Shown: piece after piece, positions 17,029 to 24,982 of the stretch
Numbering within the stretch: the first letter of the stretch is position 1
How the letters are laid out: the number at the start of each line of letters is the position of its first letter
Source: UBA3102 sp964413055
GTDB lineage: Bacteria; Bacillota; Desulfotomaculia; Desulfotomaculales; Pelotomaculaceae
Length of the DNA: 64,000 bases
Direction: 5' to 3'
NCBI GenBank assembly: GCA_964413055.1
Contig: CAYPRB010000005.1
Location: 120,773 to 184,772, forward strand
The notes under the pieces: generated by a model
The model's input: the letters and a program-made list of their open reading frames with translations, nothing else
Told to the model about the DNA's origin: nothing
Databases searched by the model: none
Translations under genes and position numbers: made by a program

Positions 17029-17152
17029 CCTTTTTCTCCGGCAGTTGCTGCTTGTCGGTGCCGGCAGGGGTGTTTTTAATCCGGCAAAGGTAGTCTTTAA
17101 ACATTTTTTTCCTTTTGCTCAGCTCTGCCAGAGCCTTTTTTTTACTGAGCAT
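17021..17152 (-). CDS. Small basic ORF, 43 residues, unrecognised
   Basis: On the minus strand an ATG at 17152 opens 43 codons ending in TAA at 17021-17023. AGGAGGG lies at ideal distance upstream of the ATG. The product begins MLSKKKALAELSKRKKMF and continues with about 25 more residues, ending KKAK; it has roughly one third Lys or Arg, one Cys and no hydrophobic segment. It is convergent with galU and divergent from the DUF421 gene, with the shared terminator at its end. The good ribosome site and terminator favour a real gene; no homologue is recalled, so function is unknown. A nucleic-acid-binding or ribosome-associated peptide would fit the charge. Confidence 0.5.
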   Translation of the reverse strand: MLSKKKALAELSKRKKMFKDYLCRIKNTPAGTDKQQLPEKKAK

Positions 17153-17282
17153 CCTTCTCCCTCCTAGTCCTAGTGTTGCCGGGTGTGACCGGTTTTAAAC
17201 CGGAGCCGCTTTAAGATGCATGAATAACCGTGCCGGTTGGCAAACTAAAAACCGGTAACGTGTTAGAGGGGGAGGGGAAAAT

Positions 17283-18020
17283 TTGAATCCTTACATGGAA
17301 ATTTTGTTAAAATCATTGGGAGCGTTTGTGGCGGTAATATTCATTACCAGGCTGGTAGGTAAGTCACAGGTGGGGGGGTTGACCATCACCGACTGGGTTA
17401 ACGGCATTGTCGTCGGTTCCATCGCGGCAAGCCTGGTCACCAGCGTGGGCGTGCCGGCCGGTTATTACGTCATGGGCCTGCTTTTATTTATGTCCTTTAC
17501 TATTTTAGCGCAGTGGCTGGAGATGAAATTACGGCCCGTCCACAAGATATTGAGCGACGAGCCGACAGTGGTGGTGCACAACGGGAAAATACTGGAGGGG
17601 CGTATGCGCAAAATGCGCTACACCGTAGACGACCTGACTTCCCAATTGCGCGAGAAAGGAGCCTTCAATGTTGCGGACGTGGAGTTTGCCATTGCCGAGC
17701 CTGACGGGCAGCTCAGCGTCCTGCTCAAAAGCCAGGCCGCACCCGTCACGCCGCAAGACCTGAATATTCCTACCAGGTATCAAGGGGTGCCTTCGGAACT
17801 GGTGGTGGACGGGGTAATCATTGAGCAGAATTTGAAGCAAAATAATCTGGACGAAGACTGGTTGTTGGGGGAACTGCAAAAGCAGGGCATTGAATCGCTG
17901 CAGGAGGTTTTTTACGCCAGCCTGGACACTGACGGCAATCTTTACATTGATAAGAAGCGGGACGATCTCGAATATGTACAGGACATTACCGACAAGCTGC
18001 CGGGCCGGATGCCGCAATAA
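17283..18020 (+). CDS. DUF421 membrane protein (YetF/YrbG family)
   Basis: A 245-residue protein from TTG 17283 preceded by GAGGGGGAGGGG. Three membrane segments occupy residues about 5-80 (FVAVIFITRLVGKSQVGGLT is between the first two), followed by the cytosolic DUF421 domain with VVVHNGKILEGRMRKMRYTV and DDLTSQLREKGAFNVADVEF, which are diagnostic. Function in the family is poorly known; relatives sit in spore and vegetative membranes. A 15-base palindrome CCGGTTTTAAACCGG lies upstream at 17189-17203 and may be an operator. Confidence 0.92.
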   Translation: MNPYMEILLKSLGAFVAVIFITRLVGKSQVGGLTITDWVNGIVVGSIAASLVTSVGVPAGYYVMGLLLFMSFTILAQWLEMKLRPVHKILSDEPTVVVHNGKILEGRMRKMRYTVDDLTSQLREKGAFNVADVEFAIAEPDGQLSVLLKSQAAPVTPQDLNIPTRYQGVPSELVVDGVIIEQNLKQNNLDEDWLLGELQKQGIESLQEVFYASLDTDGNLYIDKKRDDLEYVQDITDKLPGRMPQ

Positions 18021-18051
18021 ACCGGCCGCATATATTGCATATATTGCCCTA

Positions 18052-18089
18052 GCCACAAAGCCGCCCTCCCGGCAGGGCGGCTTTGTGGC
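18052..18089. terminator. Long hairpin after the DUF421 gene
   Basis: GCCACAAAGCCGCCCT and AGGGCGGCTTTGTGGC are exact 16-base arms around a 6-base loop, 32 bases after the stop. No T-run follows, but a second hairpin with a T-run lies 48 bases further on. Confidence 0.6.
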
Positions 18090-18136
18090 ACAGCAGGAAA
18101 ATAAAAAAACACGTCGAAATTTAATTAATAGCTTGC

Positions 18137-18165
18137 GAGTCGTTATCGGGAGTAACGACTCTTTT
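18137..18165 (+). terminator. Intrinsic terminator before the second MurJ gene
   Basis: GAGTCGTTA and TAACGACTC form a 9-bp stem with a 7-base loop, followed directly by TTTT and further T-rich sequence. It ends transcription from the DUF421 gene or attenuates into the flippase. Confidence 0.65.
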
Positions 18166-18201
18166 AATGTTTTAGAGCGTTGGTAGAGTGGGGAAGGGTT
18201 T

Positions 18202-19776
18202 ATGTCGACGGGGAAATTTATTTTTAAGGCTACGGTTACGATTGCTTTTTTCAGCCTGCTGTCGAGGTTTCTGGGGCTGGTACGTGATATCGTGATTGCC
18301 AATCAGTTTGGGGCCTCCGTGCAGACGGACGCGTATCTGGTGGCCTTTACGTTGCCGAATTTGCTGTTTTTCGTGATCAGCGGGGCGCTGGTGGCGGTGG
18401 TGGTGCCGGTGTTTACGGAATATGCCGCCAAAAAAGCAGAGCAAGAAGCCTGGAAAATATTTAATACGGTTTTTAATGTCGTAACGTTAATATTTATTAT
18501 TATTTCCGCCGCCGGCATGCTCGGTGCGGTCTATGTGGTTAAAATAATCGCCCCGGGTTTCGAAGGTGCGGCCGCCGGGCTGGCGGCGGACCTCACGCGT
18601 ATAATGTTTCCCCTGCTGCTTTTTTCCGGTTGGGCTTCGCTCTTTACCGGGTTGTTGAATGCCAACAACATTTTCGGTGTTCCGGCTTTTTCCAATGTGG
18701 TTAATAATCTGGTGATCATCCTATCCGCGCTTACTCTGGGCAGCTTATACGGAGTGCACGGACTGGCGGCGGGTACCGTCATCGCCATGGCTTTAATGGG
18801 CCTGGTGCAGTTGCCCGTTCTGGTGCGCGCCGGTTACCGCTACACGCCGGTGTTTGATATCGGGCACCCGGGAGTGAAAAAAGTTTTTTACCTGGCGCTG
18901 CCGGCCACGCTTGGGATATCGGTAAACCAGGCCTATATTTTAATCGAAAGAATTTTTGCTTCCGGCTTGCAGGCAGGAAGTATTTCAGCGCTTAATTTTG
19001 CCAACAAGCTGATTCAGTTTCCGGTAAGCTTGATCGTTCTGGCCCTGGGCACCGCGGTGTTTCCGACCCTGTCCAAACTGGCGGCGGAGGGAAGTCTCAC
19101 CGAGTTGGCCGTTACTTTGAAGCGGTTGGTCAAAATCATGATTCTGGCCATGGTGCCGGCGGGCATCGGTCTCATGGTACTGCGTTACCCGGTAGTAAGC
19201 CTGCTGTTCCAACACGGGGCTTTCGACCGGCAGGCCACGGAGCTGACGGCCGCCGCTTTGCTTTTCTATTCCGTGGGCCTGGTCGGGCAGGCGGCGATTA
19301 TCATTCTCAGCCGGGGGTTTTACTCCGTACAGGATACCAGGACGCCGGTTAAAATCAGCCTGTTTACAGTTCTGGTCAACCTGTGCCTGAGCCTGGTCTT
19401 AATAAGGGTTTTTCAGCATGCGGGGCTGGCCCTGGCCAGCTCGTTGGCTTCATTAACCGGCACGGTATTGTTGATGATTTTCCTTGAGAGGAAAATTACC
19501 GCTTTAGAGTGGTCGGGGTTGGGCAAATTTATATTGTCGGTGCTGGCCGCTTCGGCCGTCATGGCGGTGGCAAGCTACGGTGTTGATACCGCCCTGGCCT
19601 GGTATTGCCCCTGGAGCGGCACGCTTGGTCTTGCCGTCCGGGTAGGTGCGGCAATTGCCACCGGGGTGGCGGCTTTCATAGCGACAGCAACGGTATTAAA
19701 AATCGAAGAAATGCAATTATTGTTTAATCATTGCCGGGAGGCCTTTGGGGGTTTGCTGAATAAACTGGTAAAATAA
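18202..19776 (+). CDS. murJ: MurJ/MviN-type lipid flippase, second paralogue
   Basis: A 524-residue protein with about 14 membrane segments, starting at ATG 18202 behind GGGGAAGGG. Signatures parallel the first paralogue: SRFLGLVRDIVIANQFGASV, SALNFANKLIQFPVSLIVLA and YSVQDTRTPVKISLF. It is clearly homologous to the 6340-7902 protein at the same conserved blocks but diverges elsewhere, so the two are not a recent duplication. One of them should be the essential lipid II flippase. This one stands apart from glycosyltransferases, so it is the better candidate for lipid II, but that is inference. Confidence 0.88.
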   Translation: MSTGKFIFKATVTIAFFSLLSRFLGLVRDIVIANQFGASVQTDAYLVAFTLPNLLFFVISGALVAVVVPVFTEYAAKKAEQEAWKIFNTVFNVVTLIFIIISAAGMLGAVYVVKIIAPGFEGAAAGLAADLTRIMFPLLLFSGWASLFTGLLNANNIFGVPAFSNVVNNLVIILSALTLGSLYGVHGLAAGTVIAMALMGLVQLPVLVRAGYRYTPVFDIGHPGVKKVFYLALPATLGISVNQAYILIERIFASGLQAGSISALNFANKLIQFPVSLIVLALGTAVFPTLSKLAAEGSLTELAVTLKRLVKIMILAMVPAGIGLMVLRYPVVSLLFQHGAFDRQATELTAAALLFYSVGLVGQAAIIILSRGFYSVQDTRTPVKISLFTVLVNLCLSLVLIRVFQHAGLALASSLASLTGTVLLMIFLERKITALEWSGLGKFILSVLAASAVMAVASYGVDTALAWYCPWSGTLGLAVRVGAAIATGVAAFIATATVLKIEEMQLLFNHCREAFGGLLNKLVK

Positions 19777-19813
19777 TAGCACTATTAGCAGTTATTGCTT
19801 CGGTTTAATCAGA

Positions 19814-19843
19814 GTTCCGGCATCCTGCGCCCGGAACCTTTTA
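19814..19843 (+). terminator. Terminator after the second MurJ gene
   Basis: GTTCCGG and CCGGAAC form a 7-bp stem around CATCCTGCGC, followed by CTTTTA. Position 37 bases after the stop fits a terminator. Confidence 0.6.
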
Positions 19844-19886
19844 CTTGCGCTACGCATAGCCTGGAGCAAGGAGGTGTGGTGCCGGA

Positions 19887-20126
19887 ATGCAATTCAAAAT
19901 TTCCGACCTGAGTTCAAGAGATATTGTCAACATGGCTGACGGCACGAAATTGGGTGTGGTGAAAGATGTGCATGTCGATATGGAAACCGGGCAGGTGCTG
20001 GCCCTGGTGCTTTCAAGCGGCAAAAAGTATTTCAGGCTCCTGGGAGCCGGCAAGGACGTCGTGGTACCCTGGGATAAAGTCAAAAAAATAGGAGTACACA
20101 CCGTGCTGGTGGAAGATACCATGTAG
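19887..20126 (+). CDS. YlmC/YmxH family PRC-barrel protein
   Basis: A 79-residue protein starting at ATG 19887 with AAGGAGGTG upstream. MQFKISDLSSRDIVNMADG, LGVVKDVHVDMETGQVLAL, FRLLGAGKDVVVPWDKVKKI and GVHTVLVE match the small PRC-barrel proteins of spore-forming Firmicutes (YlmC and YmxH of Bacillus). Their exact role is unclear; some are expressed in the forespore or mother cell. The gene is a single unit ending just before the metK promoter. Presence supports a spore-former lineage. Confidence 0.9.
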   Translation: MQFKISDLSSRDIVNMADGTKLGVVKDVHVDMETGQVLALVLSSGKKYFRLLGAGKDVVVPWDKVKKIGVHTVLVEDTM

Positions 20127-20145
20127 TCACCGCCGGTACGTTAAT

Positions 20146-20175
20146 TTGACATTTGTTAACCGGTTTTGCTAGAAT
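20146..20175 (+). promoter_or_regulatory. Promoter of metK
   Basis: TTGACA at 20146-20151 and TAGAAT at 20170-20175, with an 18-base spacer. The predicted transcript starts about 20182, giving a leader of about 104 bases. Confidence 0.75.
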
Positions 20176-20179
20176 ATAG

Positions 20180-20285
20180 AAGGCAAACCTGCCTTAACCA
20201 CGTACTGACCGGTTTTGAGTGTAAACCTCTATCCGGAGGTTTGTTTTGTGTTTATAGCTTGTACTAAAATTAAGGAGGTATGTTT
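20180..20285 (+). promoter_or_regulatory. Structured metK leader with competing hairpins
   Basis: Three pairings can be drawn. AAGGCA and TGCCTT (20180-20195) form a hairpin at the 5' end. AAACCTC (20223-20229) and GAGGTTT (20236-20242) form a second stem followed by GTTTTGTGTTT. CAAACCT at 20184-20190 can instead pair with AGGTTTG at 20238-20244, and ACCTC at 20225-20229 can pair with GAGGT inside the ribosome site at 20275-20279. I recognise no SAM-I or SMK consensus. Regulation by SAM is inference from the gene. Confidence 0.5.
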
Positions 20286-21476
20286 ATGACCAGGCGGCTG
20301 TTTACTTCTGAGTCCGTAACCGAGGGACATCCCGATAAAATTGCCGACCAGATTTCTGATGCCGTACTTGATTCGATTCTGGAAAAAGATCGCTTTGGCC
20401 GTGTGGCTTGTGAAGTCCTGGTCACCACCGGTTTGGTTCTGGTAAGCGGTGAAATCACTACCGATTGTTATGTAGATATTGCTAAAGTTGCCCGGGAAAC
20501 GGTCAGGGAGATTGGCTATACCAGGGCCAAATACGGTTTTGATTGCGATACCTGCGCGGTGATTACCTCCATTGACGAGCAGTCGGCAGATATTGCCCTG
20601 GGAGTGGACCGGGCCCTGGAAACCCGCGAAAGTGAAACCGGCGGTGATGAGCAGGAAGCAATCGGGGCCGGAGACCAGGGGATGATGTTCGGCTATGCCA
20701 CCAAAGAAACCCCCGAGTTAATGCCGCTGCCGGTTTCTTTAGCGCACCGGCTGGCCAGGCGCCTGACCGAAGCCCGGAAAAAGGAAGAAGTTGCCTGCCT
20801 CCGCCCTGATGGTAAAACCCAGGTAACCGTTGAGTACAAAGACGGTGTTCCCCTTCGCGTGGACTCGGTCGTGGTTTCCACCCAGCACCACCCCGAAACT
20901 ACCCTGGAACAGGTCCGCAGCGAGGTGATTGAACGGGTGATTAAGACGGTAGTTCCTGTGGAATTGCTGGACCATGCCACCCGGTTTATTGTCAATCCCA
21001 CCGGGCGGTTTGTTATCGGCGGTCCCCAGGGCGACACCGGGCTGACCGGACGCAAAATTATTGTCGATACTTACGGCGGCATGGCACGCCACGGCGGCGG
21101 AGCTTTTTCCGGCAAGGACCCGACCAAGGTCGACCGGTCCGCCAGTTATGCCGCCCGTTATGTTGCTAAAAATATTGTGGCCGCCGGGCTGGCCGATAAA
21201 TGTGAAATCCAGGTGGCCTACGCCATTGGAGTGGCCCGCCCCGTATCCATAATGGTGGAAACTTTCGGTACCGGCAAGGTGGATGAGCAAACCTTGGTTA
21301 GGCTGGTGCGGGAACACTTTGACCTATGCCCGGCCGGCATTATCAAGGAACTGGATCTGCGCCGGCCAATCTACAAGCAGGTTGCGGCTTACGGTCATTT
21401 CGGCAGAAATGATCTGGATTTGCCCTGGGAGCGCACGGATAAGGCGGAAATACTCAGGCGCCGGGCCGGGCTGTAA
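20286..21476 (+). CDS. metK: S-adenosylmethionine synthetase
   Basis: A 396-residue protein, normal for MetK. ATG 20286 is chosen because AAGGAGGT ends 6 bases before it; the ATG at 20280 abuts that site. Signatures are TEGHPDKIADQISDAVLD, GAGDQGMMFGYA and GGGAFSGKDPTKVDRSASYA, which bind ATP, Mg2+ and K+. The enzyme makes SAM from methionine and ATP in the cytosol. The gene is monocistronic, with its own promoter, a structured leader and a terminator after it. Confidence 0.97.
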   Translation: MTRRLFTSESVTEGHPDKIADQISDAVLDSILEKDRFGRVACEVLVTTGLVLVSGEITTDCYVDIAKVARETVREIGYTRAKYGFDCDTCAVITSIDEQSADIALGVDRALETRESETGGDEQEAIGAGDQGMMFGYATKETPELMPLPVSLAHRLARRLTEARKKEEVACLRPDGKTQVTVEYKDGVPLRVDSVVVSTQHHPETTLEQVRSEVIERVIKTVVPVELLDHATRFIVNPTGRFVIGGPQGDTGLTGRKIIVDTYGGMARHGGGAFSGKDPTKVDRSASYAARYVAKNIVAAGLADKCEIQVAYAIGVARPVSIMVETFGTGKVDEQTLVRLVREHFDLCPAGIIKELDLRRPIYKQVAAYGHFGRNDLDLPWERTDKAEILRRRAGL

Positions 21477-21533
21477 GAAATGGAACTTTGCAGCTGCTTA
21501 AAAGAGGAAAAACGTACAGCTTATAAATTTAAA

Positions 21534-21574
21534 ATCAATAAAGCGCCTCTCAAGCCGGGGGCGCTTTAATTGAT
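21534..21574 (+). terminator. Terminator after metK
   Basis: ATCAATAAAGCGCC pairs with GGCGCTTTAATTGAT with one bulged base. The stem lies 57 bases after the metK stop codon; the T-run is short. Confidence 0.65.
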
Positions 21575-21702
21575 GCGTTAAGCTTTAATAAGTACATAAT
21601 TCGCCTTAAAGACAAATTTATTTCCCTCTTGCGCTTGTTTTAGCGTCTGTAAAGCAGGTAAATTACAGGTTTTGTCGAAATATTCCATTGAGGTGGCATG
21701 GT

Positions 21703-23394
21703 TTGCGGGCGAAACGGGGTTCGCTACATATATTTTATACCTGGCTGGTCGTGGTCCTGGCTGTCTGGCAGCTCTACCTGCTTTTTCCCGCCCTGGATTT
21801 AGACCGGGGACGCGACCTGGCGGCGGTTATTTTGCTCTGGATTCTGGCCGAGTGGTTTTCGGTGCCTATTCCCTACGGGAGGCTTTCCGGCGGCTTCGCC
21901 TTGATATTATCCGCCTTTATGATTTACGGCGCGGCGGCTGCGGTATGGATCAGCGGTTTGGCCACTTTGTTCGGACAGGGTATTATCAACCGGGGCAGCC
22001 CGCTGCGGACCACTCTTTTTAACTCCGGCCAGAATGTCCTGGCAGCAGTGGCGGCGGCATTTTTTTTCCGGCAAAGCGGTGGGATGCCGGGTCAGTTGAG
22101 TGTTACCAATATCCTGCCCCTGGCTGCCTTTGTGCTTGCTTACATTGTCGTGAATCACCTGCTGGTAGCTATATATTTATGGCCCCGGAAGCGCCGCCAA
22201 CCCCATCCAGCCTGGCTGGAAACTTTCAAGTGGGACGGGTTGACTTATTTATTCACGGTCCCGGCGGCCGTTTTGATAGCCGTAGTTTACGGTTATGTGG
22301 GGCTGGCGGGGATGGTGCTGTTATTTTTTTCCGTGCTGGCACTGCAGTTGATTTTTCGTTATTATATTCGTTTGCAGTTGGCCAACAAGGAGTTGCAAGC
22401 TTTTTATGAAATGGCCCGGGCGGTGAAAAACGGTGCTGCGGAACCTGCTGCTTTGCTGGATATGGTTTTGAAGAGCGCGGGTAAGGCCTTTTCCTTTCAT
22501 ACCGGTATTGTTTATTACCGTCCGGAGGGAAGGGGTGCTTACCTGCCCGCGGCAGTAACCGGGCCGTATGCGGAGCAACTCCAATCCACGGCGGTTTATC
22601 CGGGAGAAGGAGTTGCCGGTCTTTCCCTGGCCGGGAAGGAACCGTTAATGGTGCTTGATTCCCGGGTGGATTCCCGTACCATTGATGAAGCGGGCCTTTA
22701 CCGGGTGATGCGTTCGCAGGTAATAGTACCGCTGGTTTCCGGCAAAGAGGCGCTGGGATTGGTGGTGCTGGGCGAAAAACGTCCCATGGCTTTTGATGAA
22801 CACCACCTGCACATTACCACCGTTCTGGCGGGTCAGGCGGCGGCAGCCGTGGGGAATTCCATTCTTAGGAAGCGCCTGGAAGATGCTGCGTTCCGGGACA
22901 ACCTGACCGGGCTCCTGGATGCGGCCGGTTTTTTCTGGCTGGCCCGCGATACCTGTGCAAATGCCGCCCAAAAAGGCATTCCCGCGGGGATGATTTTGAT
23001 CAATATTGACCATTTCAAGGTTTTTAACCTGCGCTACGGGCGCGTGGCCGGTGAGCGGGCCCTGGCTGATATGGCCGCCCTGGTTGAAGTAAATGCCCGT
23101 GAAGGTGACTTAATCGCCCGATACGGGGGGAACGAATTTGTATTGCTGCTGCCGGGGATAACCGGAGCAGCGCTGTCCGATAGGGCCGGTTATATCCGGG
23201 GAGTAATCCGGGAATATAATTTTTTAAAAAAGGAAGGACGCGGCGGGCGGTTAACCGTCAGTATCGGAGTGGCAGAATTCCCCCAAGATGCGGGTGATCT
23301 GACGGGGCTGCTCAAGGCGGCGCAGCGCGCCCTGGAAAAAGCAAAAACCGGCGGGGGAGACCGGGTTGAATCCGCGGCCGTGGAATTGGTCTGA
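21703..23394 (+). CDS. Membrane GAF-GGDEF protein with altered GGNEF signature
   Basis: A 563-residue protein. TTG 21703 fits AGGTGG 6 bases upstream; TTG 21688 would add five residues. Six or seven membrane segments fill residues 1-210. A GAF-like domain follows (about 230-375, YPGEGVAGLSLAGKEPLMVL). A GGDEF domain occupies about 390-560. The catalytic signature is GGNEF (23125-23139), and the metal-binding Asp of the DIDHFK block is Asn (NIDHFK, codon 23002-23004). The inhibitory RxxD site is intact (REGD, five residues before GGNEF). Active diguanylate cyclases need Asp or Glu at both changed sites, so it is probably a c-di-GMP sensor or inactive. Confidence 0.88.
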   Translation: MRAKRGSLHIFYTWLVVVLAVWQLYLLFPALDLDRGRDLAAVILLWILAEWFSVPIPYGRLSGGFALILSAFMIYGAAAAVWISGLATLFGQGIINRGSPLRTTLFNSGQNVLAAVAAAFFFRQSGGMPGQLSVTNILPLAAFVLAYIVVNHLLVAIYLWPRKRRQPHPAWLETFKWDGLTYLFTVPAAVLIAVVYGYVGLAGMVLLFFSVLALQLIFRYYIRLQLANKELQAFYEMARAVKNGAAEPAALLDMVLKSAGKAFSFHTGIVYYRPEGRGAYLPAAVTGPYAEQLQSTAVYPGEGVAGLSLAGKEPLMVLDSRVDSRTIDEAGLYRVMRSQVIVPLVSGKEALGLVVLGEKRPMAFDEHHLHITTVLAGQAAAAVGNSILRKRLEDAAFRDNLTGLLDAAGFFWLARDTCANAAQKGIPAGMILINIDHFKVFNLRYGRVAGERALADMAALVEVNAREGDLIARYGGNEFVLLLPGITGAALSDRAGYIRGVIREYNFLKKEGRGGRLTVSIGVAEFPQDAGDLTGLLKAAQRALEKAKTGGGDRVESAAVELV

Positions 23395-23443
23395 GTTTTG
23401 TTCAGGTACCAAACCAACCTTTGTTTGGCACGGAGGGTGGCAA

Positions 23444-24193
23444 TTGTTTAGTCTCTGGAACGACCTGCTCAACCTGATTTTCCCGCTTCGGGATGCCTGC
23501 CCTTTTTGTGGCGGGGCGTCACCGGCGGGGGCGGTTTGCCGCCGGTGCCGGGAAGTCGTTGCAGGATACAGCCGGGAATTCTTTTGCAGTCGCTGCGGTC
23601 GTTTTCCGGGAAAGGGTGCGCGGGACGTCTTTAGGACCGGTACCGATGCCGGTTTATGTGTTGAATGCCGCATGCGGGACTGGCCGTTTGTTCTGGCCCG
23701 GGCCGCCGGGCCGTATGAGGGGATTCTAAAAGATGCCGTCCACCGTTTAAAATATGCGGGAAAGCGCAACCTGGCCGGTCCCCTGGTCGAAATCATGGAA
23801 CCGGTTTTACGGGCGGAACCGCAGTTTACCGCGGTGGATTTGTTGGTTCCCGTACCATTGTCAAGGAAAAAATTATTGCGCCGGGGATTTAATCAGGCGG
23901 CGTTACTGGCAAAAAAATTAGGTGACCGGCAGCAGATCGAGGTGGAGGAAAAACTTCTGGTTAAAGACTTCGAAACGTCGTCTCAAGCCGGTTTGTCCAG
24001 GTCTGCCAGGGAACAGAATCTAAAAGGGGCGTTTAAAGTTAAACCCGGTAAAATAATTTCCGGCAGGAGCGTGCTGTTGATTGACGATGTTTTCACCACC
24101 GGTTCCACCATGTCGGCCGCGTCGGCAGCCCTTATGGCGGCCGGTGCAATAAGGGTTTTCGGATTAACCGTTGTAACCGGGCGCCTTTTTTAA
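23444..24193 (+). CDS. comFC: ComFC-type phosphoribosyltransferase-like competence protein
   Basis: A 249-residue protein starting at TTG 23444 behind GGAGGG, 49 bases after the GGDEF gene. The N-terminal zinc ribbon has CPFCGG, CRRC, CSRC and CVEC pairs. The phosphoribosyltransferase fold ends in VLLIDDVFTTGSTMSAASAA, the PRPP-binding loop, with QAGLSRSAREQNLKGAFKV before it. ComF proteins act in DNA uptake by natural competence in Bacillus; the biochemical activity is not defined. No comFA helicase gene is next to it here. Confidence 0.9.
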   Translation: MFSLWNDLLNLIFPLRDACPFCGGASPAGAVCRRCREVVAGYSREFFCSRCGRFPGKGARDVFRTGTDAGLCVECRMRDWPFVLARAAGPYEGILKDAVHRLKYAGKRNLAGPLVEIMEPVLRAEPQFTAVDLLVPVPLSRKKLLRRGFNQAALLAKKLGDRQQIEVEEKLLVKDFETSSQAGLSRSAREQNLKGAFKVKPGKIISGRSVLLIDDVFTTGSTMSAASAALMAAGAIRVFGLTVVTGRLF

Positions 24194-24621
24194 ATGCATA
24201 CAAAAATTGTGCCATAATCTAGCAATATATGACATTTATTCTAATTGTCCCATGAATTACTCACATTAAAAAGACGCATTTTTAAAGTTATTAACAAGGA
24301 TATCCACATTACCCACAACTATTTCTTCACAGGCAGCCTTCAACAAAAAAACTTTTCGACACCAGTATATGGCTTGGAAAAACAAAATTATTTTATCAAC
24401 GGGCAATTATTGTTGTTTGATCGGCAATCATTTCCTGATCATATTATAACTATGACAGCATTCTAAAATATAGGTGTTTTTAGAAGGGATGTTAAGGAAG
24501 AAATGGGTTGTAATTGGTAACTCCCATCAGTTGTGGTAAGGCTTGACATTTAGATTATGGTTATGTTAACATTTCAATGCGTGAGCCTATGTCCACGGAA
24601 AAATTTTAGGAGGTATGTTTT
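24194..24621. other. 428-base AT-rich gene-free region before the cold-shock gene
   Basis: No supported coding sequence is present; one 73-codon frame lacks a ribosome site. At 24300-24317 ATATCCACA is followed directly by TTACCCACA, each one mismatch from the DnaA box TTATCCACA and in the same orientation. The 3' end carries the promoter and leader of the cold-shock gene. Confidence 0.55.
24543..24572 (+). promoter_or_regulatory. Promoter of the cold-shock gene
   Basis: TTGACA at 24543-24548 and TTAACA or TAACAT at 24566-24572, a spacer of 17 or 18. The leader runs about 40 bases to AGGAGG at 24609-24614. Confidence 0.65.
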
Positions 24622-24819
24622 TTGTTAGGTAAGGTTAAGTGGTTTAATCAAGAAAAGGGCTATGGTTTTATCGAAAGAGAGAGTGGAGGGGATGTATTCG
24701 TTCACTTCTCGGCGATTCAGGAAGAAGGCTTTAAGACCTTGAACGAGGGTCAAGAGGTTGAATTCGATATCGTCGAAGGCGCCAGGGGACCACAGGCTGC
24801 CAACGTTGTCAAGTTATAG
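24622..24819 (+). CDS. Cold-shock protein, CspA family
   Basis: A 65-residue single cold-shock domain from TTG 24622, with AGGAGG seven bases upstream. The two RNA-binding motifs are KGYGFIER and VFVHFSAI. It binds single-stranded RNA or DNA and helps translation at low temperature or in stationary phase. The gene is monocistronic, with its own promoter and a strong terminator. Confidence 0.95.
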   Translation: MLGKVKWFNQEKGYGFIERESGGDVFVHFSAIQEEGFKTLNEGQEVEFDIVEGARGPQAANVVKL

Positions 24820-24824
24820 ATCGG

Positions 24825-24854
24825 AAAAGCCCCAGCCAGTCTGGGGTTTTTTTT
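24825..24854 (+). terminator. Terminator after the cold-shock gene
   Basis: AGCCCCAG and CTGGGGTT form an 8-bp stem around CCAGT, followed by a run of eight T. Confidence 0.9.
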
Positions 24855-24982
24855 ACTGGATAAATATATGGGACGAGATAAATATGCCGTGGAAGCGTGA
24901 TGATTTATTAAAATAGGTAGGATTTCTGTATTGTGGGAATAATAGCCGTGGCAAGAAATCTTGGGAAAGGAGCTGGTTTTGA

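Noticed and set aside
20176..20285. SAM-I or SMK riboswitch before metK
   Set aside because: I could not find the conserved S-box core or the SMK arrangement; only generic competing hairpins are seen.
24245..24466. 73-codon frame before the cold-shock gene
   Set aside because: TTG start without ribosome site, AT-rich, no family resemblance.
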